Shown piece by piece: positions 36,201 to 50,317 of a DNA stretch of 64,000 nucleotides. The notes below the pieces were generated by a model. The model had not been told where the DNA came from and did not search any database. It worked only from the letters and a program-made list of their open reading frames with translations. The position numbers were made by a program, and so were the translations under genes. The stretch comes from Lates calcarifer (taxonomy: Eukaryota; Chordata; Actinopteri; Centropomidae), in assembly GCF_001640805.2 (NCBI RefSeq), contig NC_066835.1, forward strand, positions 2,907,269 to 2,971,268, given 5' to 3'. The first letter of the stretch is position 1. Each line of letters starts with the position of its first letter.

Positions 36201-39200
36201 TTTTGCCTTCATATTTAGACAATGGGCTTCGTTTGTCTTAAATGTCTTTTTTGCACTGGAGCGAAAACTGGGTGAAGCAACAATCCACAGTAATATGCTG
36301 GAGAACAGTTTATGAGAAAAAAAGACATATTTTGACTTTTAGGGTTATTGTTCCCTCTTATGGGGATTTTACTCATGGCTCCACCCAGTCAGTGATAATG
36401 GACTTTGGAAGTTTCACTGTCACAAATGGTTTTATTTTGGCACAGCTATAGGTTTTAATTGACTCCCTCTATTCAAGAGTGTATTTTGCTATGTTTATAC
36501 TTCACTCCAGCCGTCTCAGGGCAGAATGATGTAGCCAGTGTGCAGAGTTTGGTGCACAAATGCTGTTTCCACATTCATCCACTGAAAGTGGAACATTTCT
36601 CTGTGTTTACCTTAAATCTGAGTTTCAGATGTTAAAATAAGAATGACTGTGACATCAAAACCAGTCAGTATGCAACATGCAACACATGCATACATATGGA
36701 AACGAGGAGACAACTTGTGTCCACTAGTCGAAGAGTTTTGATATAAATATTTGTGTACTCATGAATCTAAAAATTTCAGTGCAAGAAAAGAAAAACTGTA
36801 AAATTAATAATTATGTATTGGGGGGTAAATATGACACAAGTTATTATTCATACAGTATTTTTATACAACTTAAAAATGAAATGTTGAAAGTTACATATCA
36901 GTGTGCACAACTTAACATCATGTCAGGGTAACAGGAGTAAAAACTACAAAAAATAAACAACATAATGTAAAAATAAAGATAAGGAACACATATTTCACAG
37001 TGGTTAAAGTCGAAAAGAAAACAGTCCCATACACAGGAGATTCTTAACCATAAATAAAATCTAAACAGGCTTGTTTTTCTGTCAAAAATGTCCCCTAAAG
37101 AGATCCCAGCTTCAAAACTGCCAAGCTTCCAAATAGAATCATAAATGTTGCATCCACCCAGTCTGTAGACCTGTGCTTATTCCTCCAGTGTCTTAAAATA
37201 ACTGAAAATACAGACTTTGATGTATTTGTGTCCCCTTGTAACAAATAAAATGGTTTTGAATTGAGTGACTAGATGTTGGAGCAGTCAGTAAAAACAACAC
37301 AAACAGTAATGGCACACAGTTAGTCATGTATGGCAATGTGGGCGACAAAAATTTAACACAGGATCATAAAGCTTATTATGGAAATGATACATGCTGATGT
37401 ATGCTCACTGTTTGAGCTTCCACTCCTAACACAGTGTTTGACTGAGACATGCAGAAAGCAGGGAGCAAAGTGTCGCACAGGAATCTATTGGGAGCGGTCA
37501 GCCACAACCCACTGTTTCTGTAGTATTCTGCTGATACATGCTATGTAGCAACAGCACACACAGCCTTTATTGTATAAGCTGAATTAGCAATAACAACTGG
37601 CGCAGGATTTTAGGGCAGAATTGCTGCATTTGGAGAACCAGTGTGCTGGACAGAACTTTGGAAGTACAGGTGAAGCTGACATATGGCATAAACCCAGTCC
37701 ATGGTGAATGTAAATGGTGAAAATGTCACATTTACAAAATGTTATGGCTTTAAAGGGCCACATGACAGTCAAAAATTGCATCTTTGAAAAAATGTTTTTA
37801 AGTGCGTTGACAGTCACCCTTTAAAGCACTGGTAGGATGTGGGAGCAGGTCTGAAATTAAATCCTAAAAATATCCTCCAGTGAATTAGTTTCTAAACTAA
37901 TTCATTTCTAAACTAATTCTGCTTAGAATTCCTGCTTTTTCACTCCTGGGAGTACATCAGGCCACAGAACTGTGGGGAAAATTTGGCAACACCCTTGTTT
38001 CAGGAAAGGAATGATATTTTATACTTTGCTTTTCTTCTCCCAGCTGTCACTATAATGTCTGTTTTGTCTGTAAATGCTCAAACACAGAAATCCTGGTCTT
38101 GGTCCCTCTTAGTTAAAATCCTCTGTCTCTTTTACTCCAATTAATTATCAACACTACTGGTCTTCTATGTTTCATGAAAGTTAAGTACTCGTGTGCTCTT
38201 AATTTATTTATGTTCAGATCCAATATGAACGCTAAACTGTAGGTTTTAAGTGATATCTCTGAATCTTTACAATTCGCTGCTTCACAGTTTCATGTAGTTT
38301 TCCAATAAAACTGCAGGCGTTATGTAAATGCCAAAGCTTGGATTCAATTTAGTTTCAATCGACCTAACCCGGACTATTTGATTTTGGACTATTTTTAGCT
38401 TAACATTATTCTGACGACAGGAGAAGCAGATCAGTGTTTGTTCAGTCACTGTGATGCCGTGCTGAAAATATTTGTTACCACAAGGCCTACAGTTAGATCT
38501 ATTTTTACTGTTGCCATGTGGATGTCATTTCATCCTGTGATTTAGGCCAGTGATTTATATGTGTGTTGAAGCCACTTTCAGTCTGATGTTTCAGCGCAGA
38601 GGGAGACAAATCAGTCCATTCTGCACACTGGATGCCAGTGGAGACTGTGGGTCATTGAGTGAAGCTGTGGCCTGACTGATCAGATGGTTACAGACAGCCT
38701 GATTCAGTCTTACACTTTATACAGTAGCAGAGTCACCAATAGGGCTGTGCGGCTTCACAGTCTGAAATGAAACATAATTACTCACATCAGCTCGCAGACA
38801 TGATTCTTCATTCCCCAGAGGTCACTGGTACAAATCCCCTGGGTCTGGGTGGGAAAATTGAAAAAAATAACACACTCGTACAGATAAGGGGCAAGGTGCC
38901 TTTGAGCACTGACGCTGTTTTACTGCAGTTGTTACTGCAGGATGTGTGCAGCGGTCAACAGTGTGAGAGTGCAGCTACCTACAGGGAAGCTCTCAGTATA
39001 AATGTGTTTTTTTGAATCAATTTTAGAGCATTTCTGAGGAAGCAAGAGGAAGAGTACAAATAAAGGGTCAATTCACCCAAATCACAAAGATCCTATTGCT
39101 GTGTGTAGCCATTACTAGGGCTGGGTGATATGGGTAAAATCCCAGTATTAATAAGAATATTTTACAATGCTGCCATCAATATATGCAAAGTCGCATGAAA

Positions 39201-40117
39201 TAAAAGCAATAAAGTTTCTTCTCTTGTTTTCTAAACTTTGAACTCTTCATATAAGTAAACCAAAAAAATTTTTATTTCAAATTTTTGAATCATTCACTGA
39301 ATTTGTAGATAATATACAATATCATCATGATATGATTATACTGAAACATCAATAACACTGCTTTTTAGTAGTTTTAATTGGGACTTTTATTTCCTGTAGA
39401 AAGTAGTGAATGTAATGAGACTGTTCAAATTTGACTTTTCTATGCTTTAACTTCCACTTTGTTATATATTCTATGGAGACATATATAGTCTGTCTATGGG
39501 GACATAACCTATACAGCTGTATAAGCCTCAGCACATTTAACCTAAACTACCTGTATGACAAATTACTAGGTAGGTGACAATATGTGTTTATTGTTGTTTG
39601 TCTGTGTATGTGTGTCTGTGTGTGTGTGTGCGTGTCTGCATATGCATGTGTGATTTTGTTGTTGCTTTTAACACCATCATCATCATCATCATCAACAGTA
39701 CACACCATAACCAGTATAATAACCAGAATCAGAAGCAGCAGCACAGATATGAAGCACAGACATTTTTACAAACAAGAAACAGACACAACCACATGAGCAA
39801 TAAGCTGCAACAGCATAACCAAGTTACATGGTAGCAATTTGTGTTTGCTACTTCTGTGTCATTCAAATGCACAGAATCATCTAAAGACAATAAATATGTC
39901 AAATAAAAATACACAAATGCATCTATTCATATTCAATAACCCACACACATGAATAACTCTGTATCAGTGGCTCTATAAAAGAATATTTTGAGGTTGCACT
40001 AAAAATAGACTGGGTATCGAGAAACACACAGGTCTAAGAAAAAGTTCATAAAATACTGTTAAACCTCTCTATTTTTTAAAAAGGTAGATATTAAAAGGAT
40101 TCTATAAGGGAATAGTA
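36201..40117. other. non-coding, upstream of stathmin
   Basis: No divergent gene can be recognised on the plus strand despite the CpG-rich start region. A 22-bp palindrome is at 37882-37903, and (GT)n and (ATC)n tracts occur near 39605-39695. Confidence 0.5.
39105..39345. repeat. teleost interspersed repeat opening GGGCTGGGTGATATGGG
   Basis: The opening motif at 39119 is typical of a common teleost repeat; what follows is AT-rich and diverged. The boundaries are approximate. Confidence 0.4.
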
Positions 40118-40290
40118 CAACTAGTTACCAGTTTCATATCTGTCCATTTTATATGAAGCTACAGCCTGAAGATGGTTAGCTTAGCATAAGCCTGGTGGCA
40201 GGGGGGAAAACAGCAGAGAATCCAAGAAATAAAATACATAGCAAGTTAGTTAGTGAGATTTACAGGTCCTCCAAATGTTGAACTGTAATC
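40118..40290. repeat. teleost interspersed repeat (family R3)
   Basis: ACCAGTTTCATATCTGTCCA, TATGAAGCTACAGCCTG and GGTTAGCTTAGCATAAGCC, then a G-run and AACAGC, are wording of a common teleost repeat. A diverged copy lies at 43855. Confidence 0.5.
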
Positions 40291-41866
40291 AGACATGATT
40301 CATTTTCTGTCCCTCCACTATAGATAGAACAGTCTTACAGCAAATTAGCTTGTTCAGCTCAAACCACGGCTGACATTGTTGTTATGCAGATTATTCACAT
40401 TATGATATTTTTCACCCATCATTATGAGCCTGTGGTGTCCTGTGTGTTCAGTCCCAGTCAGTTGAATGTGCTTGAGCCGCTCTGTCTTAGTGAAGAGGAC
40501 CAGATGGTGTTCACGGCCTGCCAGCATCAGTCTCCCCCACGAACTGGATCTGTGGTGCTACACAGGACAAAGACGGGCAAATGACGGAGACAGAGAGATG
40601 GGGAGGGCAGGGGGAGGCACAGGAGGGCTGTCTGTGTGTGTGTGCAGAAGAGGATTTGGTCTTGTCTGGGAGAACGAGGTTTTAGACTTTGTTTATGTGT
40701 GTGTTTGTGTTGCTGATTATCTTTTCATAGATTCAGCCTTGTGGCTAAGATTAAAAAAGTCAGTTTTGGTAATCAGGTCATCGCTTTGAATTAGGGAACT
40801 TGCTTACTCATTTGCATTTTTAGATGAGTTTGAATCAACTAAATCCAAACATTTTCCCTCACTTTTTCAAAAACAGCTTGGCAGAAATGATTAATGTTCC
40901 AATTTGATCATCAGGGAGAAAAATCTGCTCACTCGTAGGTTTCTTCAAATATTAAGATCTAGCTCATTTGTTTAAGTAAGTTTAGGTTTGATTTATACAT
41001 GCCGCGTTTGCTGTCTGACAAAGCAGCGTACAGGGTTAAGTGCATGGTGGTTTCAAAGCTCTGTGATAAAAGAGAGGACAAGGGGTTGCATGGTGGGCAA
41101 ACATGGGGGGTTATTATTAATCTATGCATCTCCTACTGGGCTGCCACTGTGTCACACACACTCCAGCAGCAGCAGCTGATCCACAGGAAGCATTCCTAAG
41201 ACGGTGGAGGAGTGGGACCCTCCTTTCAGAAGCACTCAGCCATGCTGGTGTGTGCTGGAGCTGGAGCTGGAAGCCTGACCCATTTTTAGGCCACATAAAC
41301 ACGGTGCGGGCTACCTCCCTGCTTCCCCCCCCCCCTATCCACAGAGTGGGATCCAATAGTGAGCAGATTAGGAAATGGGGGACAGGGAGTCCTCCATGTT
41401 TGTGCTGTAACTGTTGTGATAGGAAGCCTGGCAGGCGTAATGTTTGTCTCTAGGGCATGCAGGGAGGAGGCTGTTACATGTGCAGGTAGCCAGAACACAG
41501 CAATTACTAATATCCCATTGAGGTTTCAGTCATGGAAGAGAGCAGCAACAAAAACAGTGACATTTGCTGCTTACGATGAACGCTGATAAGGTACGGCAGA
41601 GAATTCAACCCTCATAGTAACTGAAGTCTGATTCATAAGGAACACAAAAGCCTTTTTTTTGTAAATATTACATGCAAGGCAATACAGTATGTCCTCTGTT
41701 ACCATGATGCTAAATCTATAGGGCAGCCGTGTTTAAGTGTAGTGATAACTTTTATGTAACTGTGGGTTACATAATCATCAGCTCAGCTGCTCTGCTCTCT
41801 GGGAGGCTGCAGGCTGTCTAGAAGTGGTTTCAGCATCCCTGCCCCCAACCCCCCATTTGCTCTGCA

Positions 41867-41909
<43 letters not shown>
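41867..41909. repeat. (GT)n microsatellite
   Basis: An almost pure GT run of about 42 bp. Confidence 0.95.
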
Positions 41910-41911
<2 letters not shown>

Positions 41912-42239
41912 CTGAGTGATGGCTCCTCACGTGCAGAATGTAGTGTAGAAATGTGCTGTGTTGTTAATTTAAAACAAGGGGTCAGTTGTGATCTTTGTGT
42001 AAAAGTCAATAATAAAAACATTTACATTATAAAACTGGGCAACAATTGTGACCTGTCAAATAACATCAATAGTATTAATAATAATATTCTCAATCCCATT
42101 GTTTTTCTGAAATCTATTGAAGCAGGAAGAATATAATGTCAGGCAAAGCTAGAGGCTTCCTGTGGACCTCTTTCCCCACTTAGAAGATCTGGACTTGGCA
42201 CTGCTCTCTGAGAAAAATGGATAGTGCAGTGGAACCATA

Positions 42240-42430
42240 GACATTATGTATCTTATTACACACGTTCTTCTTCCCTGTCTTACATTACCCAGCACAAACT
42301 TGAAGTCTTCAGACCAAGCTGACACTGACTTGTTCATCAGACTTTGTGAAGCTCCCTCTGGAGCCACAAAAGACTTCATAAAACTTTGTTCACATTTGCA
42401 GTGCTGTAGTACTCAAAGTGCTGTAAACAG
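42240..42430. repeat. teleost interspersed repeat (family R4)
   Basis: Shares TTCTTCTTCCCTGTC and the pattern AGCTCCCTCTGGAGCCACAA with the copy at 7070. The inner part is deleted. Confidence 0.45.
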
Positions 42431-42745
42431 ATGTGTAAAATCGATGTAGTTCTCCTGTCAGAAAGATAATGCTCTATTAGTGGTTTCCAGTGGAATCAGT
42501 CATCCAGCAGGGCTGTGGTCCATCCTCCATTCTCTTCCTAATGGCCATCAACTGTTACTTGTAGATACTTGGAACTGTTCTCCACTAAACATCACTATCT
42601 GTAAGAAAAGACCAGCTGACCTTACAACTAATCAAATCAGACCAGTGATACACCTACCTCGTTTAATGGTGAAACATGAGCATGAGCCTCAATATCAAAG
42701 ATAAGTGCACATAAATATATTAGGAGGCTATCTATCTATTCAAAG

Positions 42746-42812
<67 letters not shown>
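42746..42812. repeat. (GATA)n microsatellite
   Basis: Nearly 17 perfect GATA units, preceded at 42729-42740 by TATCTATCTATT, its reverse complement. Confidence 0.97.
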
Positions 42813-43854
42813 TTTACTATTTAATTTTCTGAATTTACTATGGTGAACATAGTAATTCTATATTGCTAATTCTACATTGTACAGAAACAAGCAGGAAGAC
42901 TGTCACAGTTAGCTAGTTGCTAACTAACAAACAAACAAAACAAACAACACAAATGTTGCCTATCTGATACACTGACCCTTAAGGTCAATGCAACTGACCC
43001 CGTGAAGATCCAGGTCCTCAACCTCAGCTATAACCCCCCTTCAGTTGCTGTGCCATTAGCTAATCCTTTGGTTTCTGTACCACTCCTCCTGATCTAACCC
43101 CCCGCCACCTTGTCCGCAACCTCCCACTCTCCTTTCGCCTCAGTATGTACACAATAGTCCCGTTTTGGGTTTTCACTCTAATGAGGCCTAACAGATGGGA
43201 CTCATCCACTAAAAGGGCAGGCAGGGACAGAGCTGAGTGTGATGACCCTGTTTGTTCCACTGCCCCATAGACAATAACAGTGCATGTCGCTGTACAGTAG
43301 TACGTCAGCTATTATAAGAGAGAACATTGACCAGGAACAAAACATTGAGCAGTGGTTGATATTAGCTTTAAATGACTTGATAAATAATGCATGCTAGCAG
43401 CACTGAGGATAATGACATTGTGTTGGCTTTGCCTCATCAGCAATTTTTCAAAGTAGACCATACAAATCTCAGTGGAAGAAATTGGCCTTAAAACAGCTTT
43501 TGATCATCATTTCTGAGTAATCACACCTAATCTAATTCTTCAGTGAATTTTCAAATGCGTACCTATGTGTTACCTAATGCAATAGTCTTGAAATAAGTTC
43601 CAATGTCATAAAGACTACCCTGTCCAATTTTTTGAAGAGATGTTGAATGAGCCTTCTGTTCATTTTGGAGGATGAAATGTATGTTGAACTGTACTCCATT
43701 ATACTGAGAGTTCATCCACCCCAAATAAAGTAACAACTGATAATATGTCAAGAAAGCACAATAACATACTATGGAATATATCAAGCATATTAAACATCAG
43801 TAAGCCCAGTCCTCAAATTTAGCTGATTATAATATTACTCTCATGTTAGTGTGT

Positions 43855-43990
43855 TAATTGCTGTACTCGGGAAGCTCTTTGCCTAGCTTAGCATAAATCC
43901 TGGAACTAGGTGGAAACAGCTTGCATAGCTCTCTCCAGACTTTAAAAAAAACATGCCTGTTCTAAAGCTGTCTGGTTAAAACACTGTATC
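43855..43990. repeat. teleost interspersed repeat (family R3), diverged
   Basis: TGCCTAGCTTAGCATAAATC followed by GGAACTAGGTGGAAACAGC and GCATAGCTCTCTCCAGAC parallels the copy at 40118. Confidence 0.45.
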
Positions 43991-43999
43991 TTGGCTGTT

Positions 44000-46545
44000 T
44001 ATATACACAAACAAATTCAAAAATGATTTTTTGTAAGGAGATAAGTGGTGTATATTTCTTGATGAACAACAGTTAATCTAAACTATAGCACAAGTTTAGT
44101 TTGGATCTCAGTGTCAATGGTCTGTATACAGGCACATTAATACCACACATGGCAACCCCAATGTGATAACAAGAGTCCAGCAAGTCAGTGTATTCACCCC
44201 TAAAAATAAAATCCTGTTGCTAAGTTACCTGGATGTTAGTCCAGTTCTTTAAGTGTATGTACCCACCATTACTCTGTATAACAAAGTAAATAAAGAATGT
44301 AAACCAGTTCCCATACAGCTTCATCATGTACAATACATGCACATGCGTAGCTTTGTAGTAATGTTTGTGAAATCTGACACTCAATTATAAATCAGTACCT
44401 ATGCTCTAGGTATCTACAGCAGGACTCTAGTTAACCCTTTGTAGCAACAATTAAACCAGCTTTACAGCCTTTATGCTAAACTAGGCTAATTGCCTCCAGA
44501 CTCAGCTCGATAAGGCACAGATAATAGAGTGATATCGATATACTGTAACATCAGGAAAACAACAAATAAACATATTTCCCAGAATATTCAACTTTTTTAT
44601 TTATTTTTATTTTTTTCAAATCTGTGAGTTAGTTGATTAAGAATTACAATAAAAAAAAACAACACAATGCAGTAGTCTGGTCTGTTCCTCATACTGTTGA
44701 ATGCTTTGTCAGTCCAGCAATTGTTAATAATTTATTCTAATGTAATTTGCACATGATTTGTAATAAATTTGAACATAAGAATCTATAAAGAATTTATATT
44801 TTAAACCTTAGATTGCTGTTTAGCATAGCCGGAATACTCATTTTCTTCTTATTATTTTTGAAGAATGCATCATTGGGCTGCTGTGACTTTAAATAATAAT
44901 ACTACACAAACCAGTGCAGACACTTTCCCATTTTGTTGCTACTTTTTAGCAGCATTTTTAAAAATTCAACACAACTTAACTTCTAGTTTTACTGTTTGGC
45001 GCAGGTGAGACTCAAATGCTCTGACTTTAAAATGGGAAGAAATTTAGTCTGAAAAGAAGGTGAAATATAGAAGGTAATACTTTGATGTTCTCCTCCATAT
45101 TTCATGCTTTCAATAAATATTTCATTTTGGTGATGCCCTGATGTTTCCCAGTAATGTTTGGTAGCTGTCCCAGGCACAGCCAATGGTGAAATAAGAGCCC
45201 TGCTCACTTGGGAGAGCTTGTTTTCAGCACAGTAAAAGCAGTCTGAGCCCCGGAGCCTGCTTAAGGCTGGAGAGGTGGGGCCAATGGGGGGGGGCAATGT
45301 TGAAGGGAGGAGGGTTCGGGGGATAAAAGAAAGATGAGGAGAGGGATGCAATATAGATAGGGAGCCACAGCTGACTGAAAAGTGGTGCAGGGAGGGGGCA
45401 TAGATGGGACTACTTGGTGCTGAATCAGGGCTTGTTACCATCACAGGGCTCCTCTGGGACTGTGATGTCAGCCCCGGGACAGAGAGAGGAGGGGAGGCAA
45501 ACAAAGGGATGAGAAAGATGGGAGGGAGGTGGAGGTGGTGAGGGAAACCACAGGGGGATTGACAAAGAAGACCTGCAGAGATGATCCACAGATGGCTGCT
45601 GAAAGCTGCAGGCAAACACAGGATGTCAGTGGAGATGTATTAGACAGCTACAAATCAGATTTTGGTCCCTATGATGAAATTAGTTTTATGACTAGAATGA
45701 CTCCTGCCAGTGATTTCTGTTGAAGTGGCTTAATCAGGTGGTGCTACAACACATATTTACTTGTTACTGATTGTTCCAAAACTGGACTGTGTCAGCATTG
45801 GAAACTTTACATGTTTACTGTTAGACTACTCTGAGGTATGGAGTCTGTGCTGGCGAGTGATAATCATAATCCCAATCTGGGCGATTAGTGTTATCCTGAT
45901 ATTATCATACCAACATCCACTCATACAAGCCAGATGTCTGCTTGTGAGGCTCAGCTCAGTTCATTTTGGAGTATTATCTCAGACAGTCCGAGCGTTTTAC
46001 TGGTCCTTAGCTCCCAGCTCTGAGATATGACACTGATCTCTTTAGCCAAGTTGTGGGATGAAGTATGTCCTGTATGACTGTAACTGATGAAAGGAAATGA
46101 AATAAAGGTGTGGGAGGAGAAACTGTTATCTCAATCTCAACAGATATGTTTGGAAATGTTGGATATATTAGTACATTTTCAGGGTTTTCCCTACCATTGG
46201 AAGACCTAGGATGCATTCTGGAGAGAAAGGATATCAATATGTGATTTTTTTCCAGCAACTGGGTTTGAAAAGGTGGAAGTCATCTTATTGTTGCTTGGCT
46301 AGTGAGTGTTTTTAAGTTTGTTTATAGTGAATCTCTCAGTTAGTCGGCCCTAAATGTGTTCAGTTATCCCAGTTGAACCTGCAGGACCTTCTGAAGGCTC
46401 ACGCGTATTTTGCTGCCGCAGAGGAAATAAATTCATGACAAATAAAAACAAGTTCATAGCGTCTCCCAGCATTTTCACTCAGAAATGAACAAAGGAGAAC
46501 ATCTGAACAACCAAGAATTATAGCTGTCACAGATGATGAGCCCTT
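44000..46545. other. non-coding, holds the longest open frame
   Basis: The 208-codon minus-strand frame at 44989-45615 is Ser/Pro/Leu-rich and has no recognisable domain or splice context. It arises from a purine-rich plus strand (G8 run near 45286, AGGGAGG steps). I treat it as chance. Confidence 0.5.
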
Positions 46546-46960
46546 CCGGCCCTTTTCAGACCCTTTTCAAGTTTTCCACATTTTATCATGTTTCAGACGC
46601 ATCTTAAAATAGACTGAATTCAATTGTGGCTAGATGGTTCAATTTTCGTTTCATCAGGCCAAAGGATTTTGCTTTTCATGGTCTAAGAGTCTTTCAGGTG
46701 CTTTTGGGCAAACTCCCAGCGGGGTGTCATGTGCCTTTTAGTGAGGAATGGCTTCTTGGGCACTTTCAATGTTGCAGGAATTTTCTTGTATCTATCCCCA
46801 GACCTGTGTCTTGACACAATCCTGTATCACAGGTATATGGATAATTATCTTGACCTCATGGCTTGGTTTTCACTCTGACATACACCATCAACTGCATTTG
46901 AATGTATGAACACAGGTATAACACATTTGCCTTTTAACTTGATTGGACCCTTAGTCCCGG
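46546..46960. mobile_element. decayed, internally deleted Tc1/mariner-like DNA transposon
   Basis: The left part (TTTTCCACATTTTATCATGTTTCAG) resembles the terminal inverted repeat region of a common teleost Tc1-like family. Inner parts such as CGTTTCATCAGGCCAAAGGA, GTCATGTGCCTTTTAGTGAG, CTTGACACAATCCTGTATC and CTCATGGCTTGG also fit. The middle of the element is missing after about 46760 and no long open frame survives, so this is a dead remnant. The assignment is by recalled wording, not by a search. Confidence 0.6.
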
Positions 46961-48774
46961 TCTTATTTTTTGGTGGATAACTAGTCGAACTAATGCATTT
47001 TCAGTGCTGTTATAATGGAGCTTGACTGCATTTCATAAATAGTTAAATTCATGACAGAAGAGGCAGCTGGATTCAGCCAAAAGAGGCTGTCAGCCACTCC
47101 TCTCTGCATTCACAAACTCCCATCTGACATGCTCAGACAGACTCAGGAACACTGTCTGGACGGTGAAAAGCATTAAGGGACATATGGGTGCTCTTTAACT
47201 GACGTACACGTAGGTGAGGCAAGTTAAGAGAAAACTTCCAACACTTCATCATATAACTATAATAACATATGATAACATTATAATAACTATTGAAATACAT
47301 AAGACATTGAGTACATTCTGTGCTCAACAAACACCCTTCAGGGGGATGTTATTGATCCTTTGAGAGGTCACTGCAGTCAAGTTTCTAGGTAGTTAGTATG
47401 TTTTCAAGGTAGAAAACATCAGTAGTTCAATACAGTAAGTGCCAGTAGTTCAATATTTATATACTCTGGCCACTAAAAATCTATAAAAAGTAGACTATGG
47501 AGCGACACTGCTCACCTATTACTGTGCAGAGAGAATATTGATGAAATGGGACAGGGACAGGGCAGTCCTCCCCGAGAGGCTGCTGTTAACGATAACCAAT
47601 TAAGAACAGACTTCAGCTGAAAGACAGTGGAAAGATCAAGCTTTCAGGGCAGGGAAACATCCATCCCTTTCATCTGAGTATATTTCTTATCAAGAATATG
47701 CTGGAGAAGAGGAGGGAGATGGAGAAGGCCAGACACGCCAGACACCGCAGAGATCACAGCACATAATGTTTTTGCAAAGTGACTCGGCCTCCATGAGAAC
47801 GGGGTCAGGCTAATGCTTGTTTCATCTTATTCGGGAGAGAGTGATGCCAAGCTGAGCTGTCTGACAGAGAGCTTATGGAGGGAGAGGAGTTGTGCTCTCC
47901 CGCTGTGTATGTGTCTGTGTGTGTGTGTGTGTGATGCCAGGCTTACGCTGCCAGTCTCCGCCCCGTCACTGCTCGGGTGATGTCATATGTCTGTGTGTGT
48001 GAGCATGTGTGCGTTTGCAGCCTTGTGATCATCTCTGGACAAAGAATGAAGTCACTGCCAAGCTTGGATGCAGCGGAGGGACGGAAGAGGGGAGGAGGAT
48101 ACAGGAAAACAACCTGATGGAGAAATAAACAAGCTGACCTCATTTTAAGCAGATTAGTTTGCTCAGTTTCAACCCCCCCTCTTTTCTTGACAGTCTTGGT
48201 ATCTTCCATATATTGAGGATGGAGGATTAGGATGATATTTTGATTACACTTACTTAACTCGACTGCTGCTTGGCTAGGGCTCAGTGGCTTGTTCATAGAG
48301 TACACTGCTAGAAAGGTCTAATCACTGACTGTCAGTCTGTCAAGCACAAAATACTTTGAGTTGATTGCGGTTCACTTTGCAGTTCATTTTCACTGAAGAA
48401 TGATTCATACACAACTGTAAGACACCTGTGTATGTGAGATTGAATCAAAATAAACTAGTATGTGCAATCATGGTAATGAAGTTTGTTGTTGGGTTTAGTA
48501 TTTTCATGGGAACATGGGAAAATATGTGTTATATCACCAGTCTCATGATTTCAGTATGCAGTGCCTTGAGGCTCCTTGATGTATGTGACTATTCCATGTG
48601 ACAGAAACAGTACACATGACTTGTGAAATTTACACAAATAAAAATCAATTCCTTGTCGGTCACTTATTCTTTCTACTCTATTGAGGGTCAGTTGCACAAA
48701 ACAAAGTATCATACAGATATCATTAGTGTGACTCCTAGGTTTCCTGGTGTCTCCTCTCGCTGTTGTCTATGTTC
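46961..48774. other. non-coding
   Basis: No gene is recognised. A repeat-poor block at about 47480-47960 with a short (GT)n tract could be regulatory. Confidence 0.45.
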
Positions 48775-49170
48775 TGGTTGGCAGAGGTGGGGCACACCTG
48801 TATCAATTCACCTCATTAGCAGCAGTATAAGAACTCTGGCCCTTCCTCCACTCCTCGCCAGATAGTCTGCTCTACCATAGTGGTAACTATCAAGGCCAAC
48901 TTCTGGTGCAACGTCTCTAGTGAAAAGTTTCCCTAGTGCAAGCTTCTAGTGTGTGTTTCCATCCTCCAGACTCTTGTTTCCCTGTGTCTTCAGTTCTGTT
49001 GCCCTGCCTCTGTGTTTAGTTCCGGACTCAAGATAAAAGTCTCCAGCCCAAACCCCCCCTTTCCTGGTTCTGGTGTTCAAGCCCTGGACTCCCCTGTGAA
49101 TACCAAGACCACTCTCTCTGCCAGACCTGCCAGTCTCCACCTTCCCTCTGCCAAAGACAAAACCTGCTTG
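48775..49170. repeat. probable retroelement-associated teleost repeat
   Basis: GGTGGGGCACACCTGTATCA, CACCTCATTAGCAGCAGTAT and AAGAACTCTGGCCCTTCCTC, CTCCTCGCCAGAT and then repeated CTCCTGTG/CCAAGCCCTGGACTC-like phrases are familiar from teleost repeats with a leader-like GC-rich body. The minus-strand frame across it (48946-49341) is not a recognisable protein. Confidence 0.4.
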
Positions 49171-49194
49171 ATGCGTGGTCCTCTGGCCCAAATG

Positions 49195-49325
49195 TGAAAA
49201 TTTGAGCAACATTCGAGGGGAAGCATCTCTGTGAGGCTGTACTTTAGCACAACAATGCTTTGAGCTAAATGCTAACATCAGCATGCTACATGTAACTATT
49301 AATGTCAGTGCTGTTATGCAAGTGT
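49195..49325 (+). repeat. family R1 fragment (reverse orientation)
   Basis: CTGTGAGGCTGTACTTTAGC, CAATGCTTTGAGCTAAATGC and TAACATCAGCATGCTACATG are typical of the distal part of this teleost repeat. Confidence 0.5.
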
Positions 49326-50317
49326 AACCACGTTCAGTCATTTTTCAGTGGACCAGCTGATCAACACTGCCATCCCTTGAGCCATACCTCTGGTATCAAG
49401 CATCAAGATCTTCTAACATGCTAGATGAATAACTAGTGTCTAAAAATTGACCATCAGGATAGAGGATAAGGATAGCACTATCAATATTTTCCTCATTGGC
49501 GAGAAATGCCATTGAAAGAACACAACCAACATTTAATTGATCCCTCTAATCCGAGAACAATTCTTTTGAGAAGATACACATAAATGTCTCTGCAGAGAGT
49601 CATAGAGAAGGGTGTTATGGGTAAATGCAGGTTGCAGAGACATGCAGAGTTGCTTGGAGGGTTGACACACACATCTTCGCAACATGTTTTATGGGTCTGC
49701 ATCAAACAATTTGTTTGGATGTTGCAACTCTTGTGAGGAGGCAGGTGCAAAACAGAGAAAAACAAAGGAAATGTTATCAAAATTTTAATACAAGTATGAA
49801 ACAGATAAGCGAATGTCTCTGCATATTCCTCTATGTGCAGCCCAGAGAAGCATTTTACTGCTTTAAATATTGCCTGTGTGGCCAAAGCTTTGTATCACTT
49901 AGTCCTCTGTGACCTAGAGCTCCATTGTTGTCCAAAAACTACTCACTAGCACACTAAATGTGCTTTAATCCACAGCTGGAAATAGCTCCCACAAATGTAC
50001 TATTTACTCCTGTTGGAGTATTTGTAAAAAAAAAAAAATAATAATAATAATAAAAAAGTTTTATGTCCTACGCTGAGTGTCACATTAACATAGGAAATTC
50101 TGATGGTGTTAGGAAAGAGCGCTGCTGGACTGGCCTTTGCTGACAATAAGAGAGAAGGAGAAAAATAACAGCCTTTTCCTTTTAAGTTGAGAAGAGCAGG
50201 TGTGGATATTTTGTTAGTGAATGAGGATAAATGAAGCAACATTGCCCTGGCTCAGGAATTTATTGAACTGATGCTCCTGCAGCTTTCAAACTCTTTCCCC
50301 CCACTGCACTGTCTGCT

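Noticed and set aside
44989..45615. 208-codon minus-strand open frame
   Set aside because: Longest frame in the window, but Ser/Pro/Leu-rich without a domain, splice context or codon pattern. It is opposite a purine-rich low-complexity strand.
48946..49341. 131-codon minus-strand open frame
   Set aside because: Lies across two interspersed repeats, so the frame belongs to repeat sequence.
49493..49885. 130-codon minus-strand open frame
   Set aside because: Cys/His-containing, but no spacing of a zinc finger or other motif. Judged chance.
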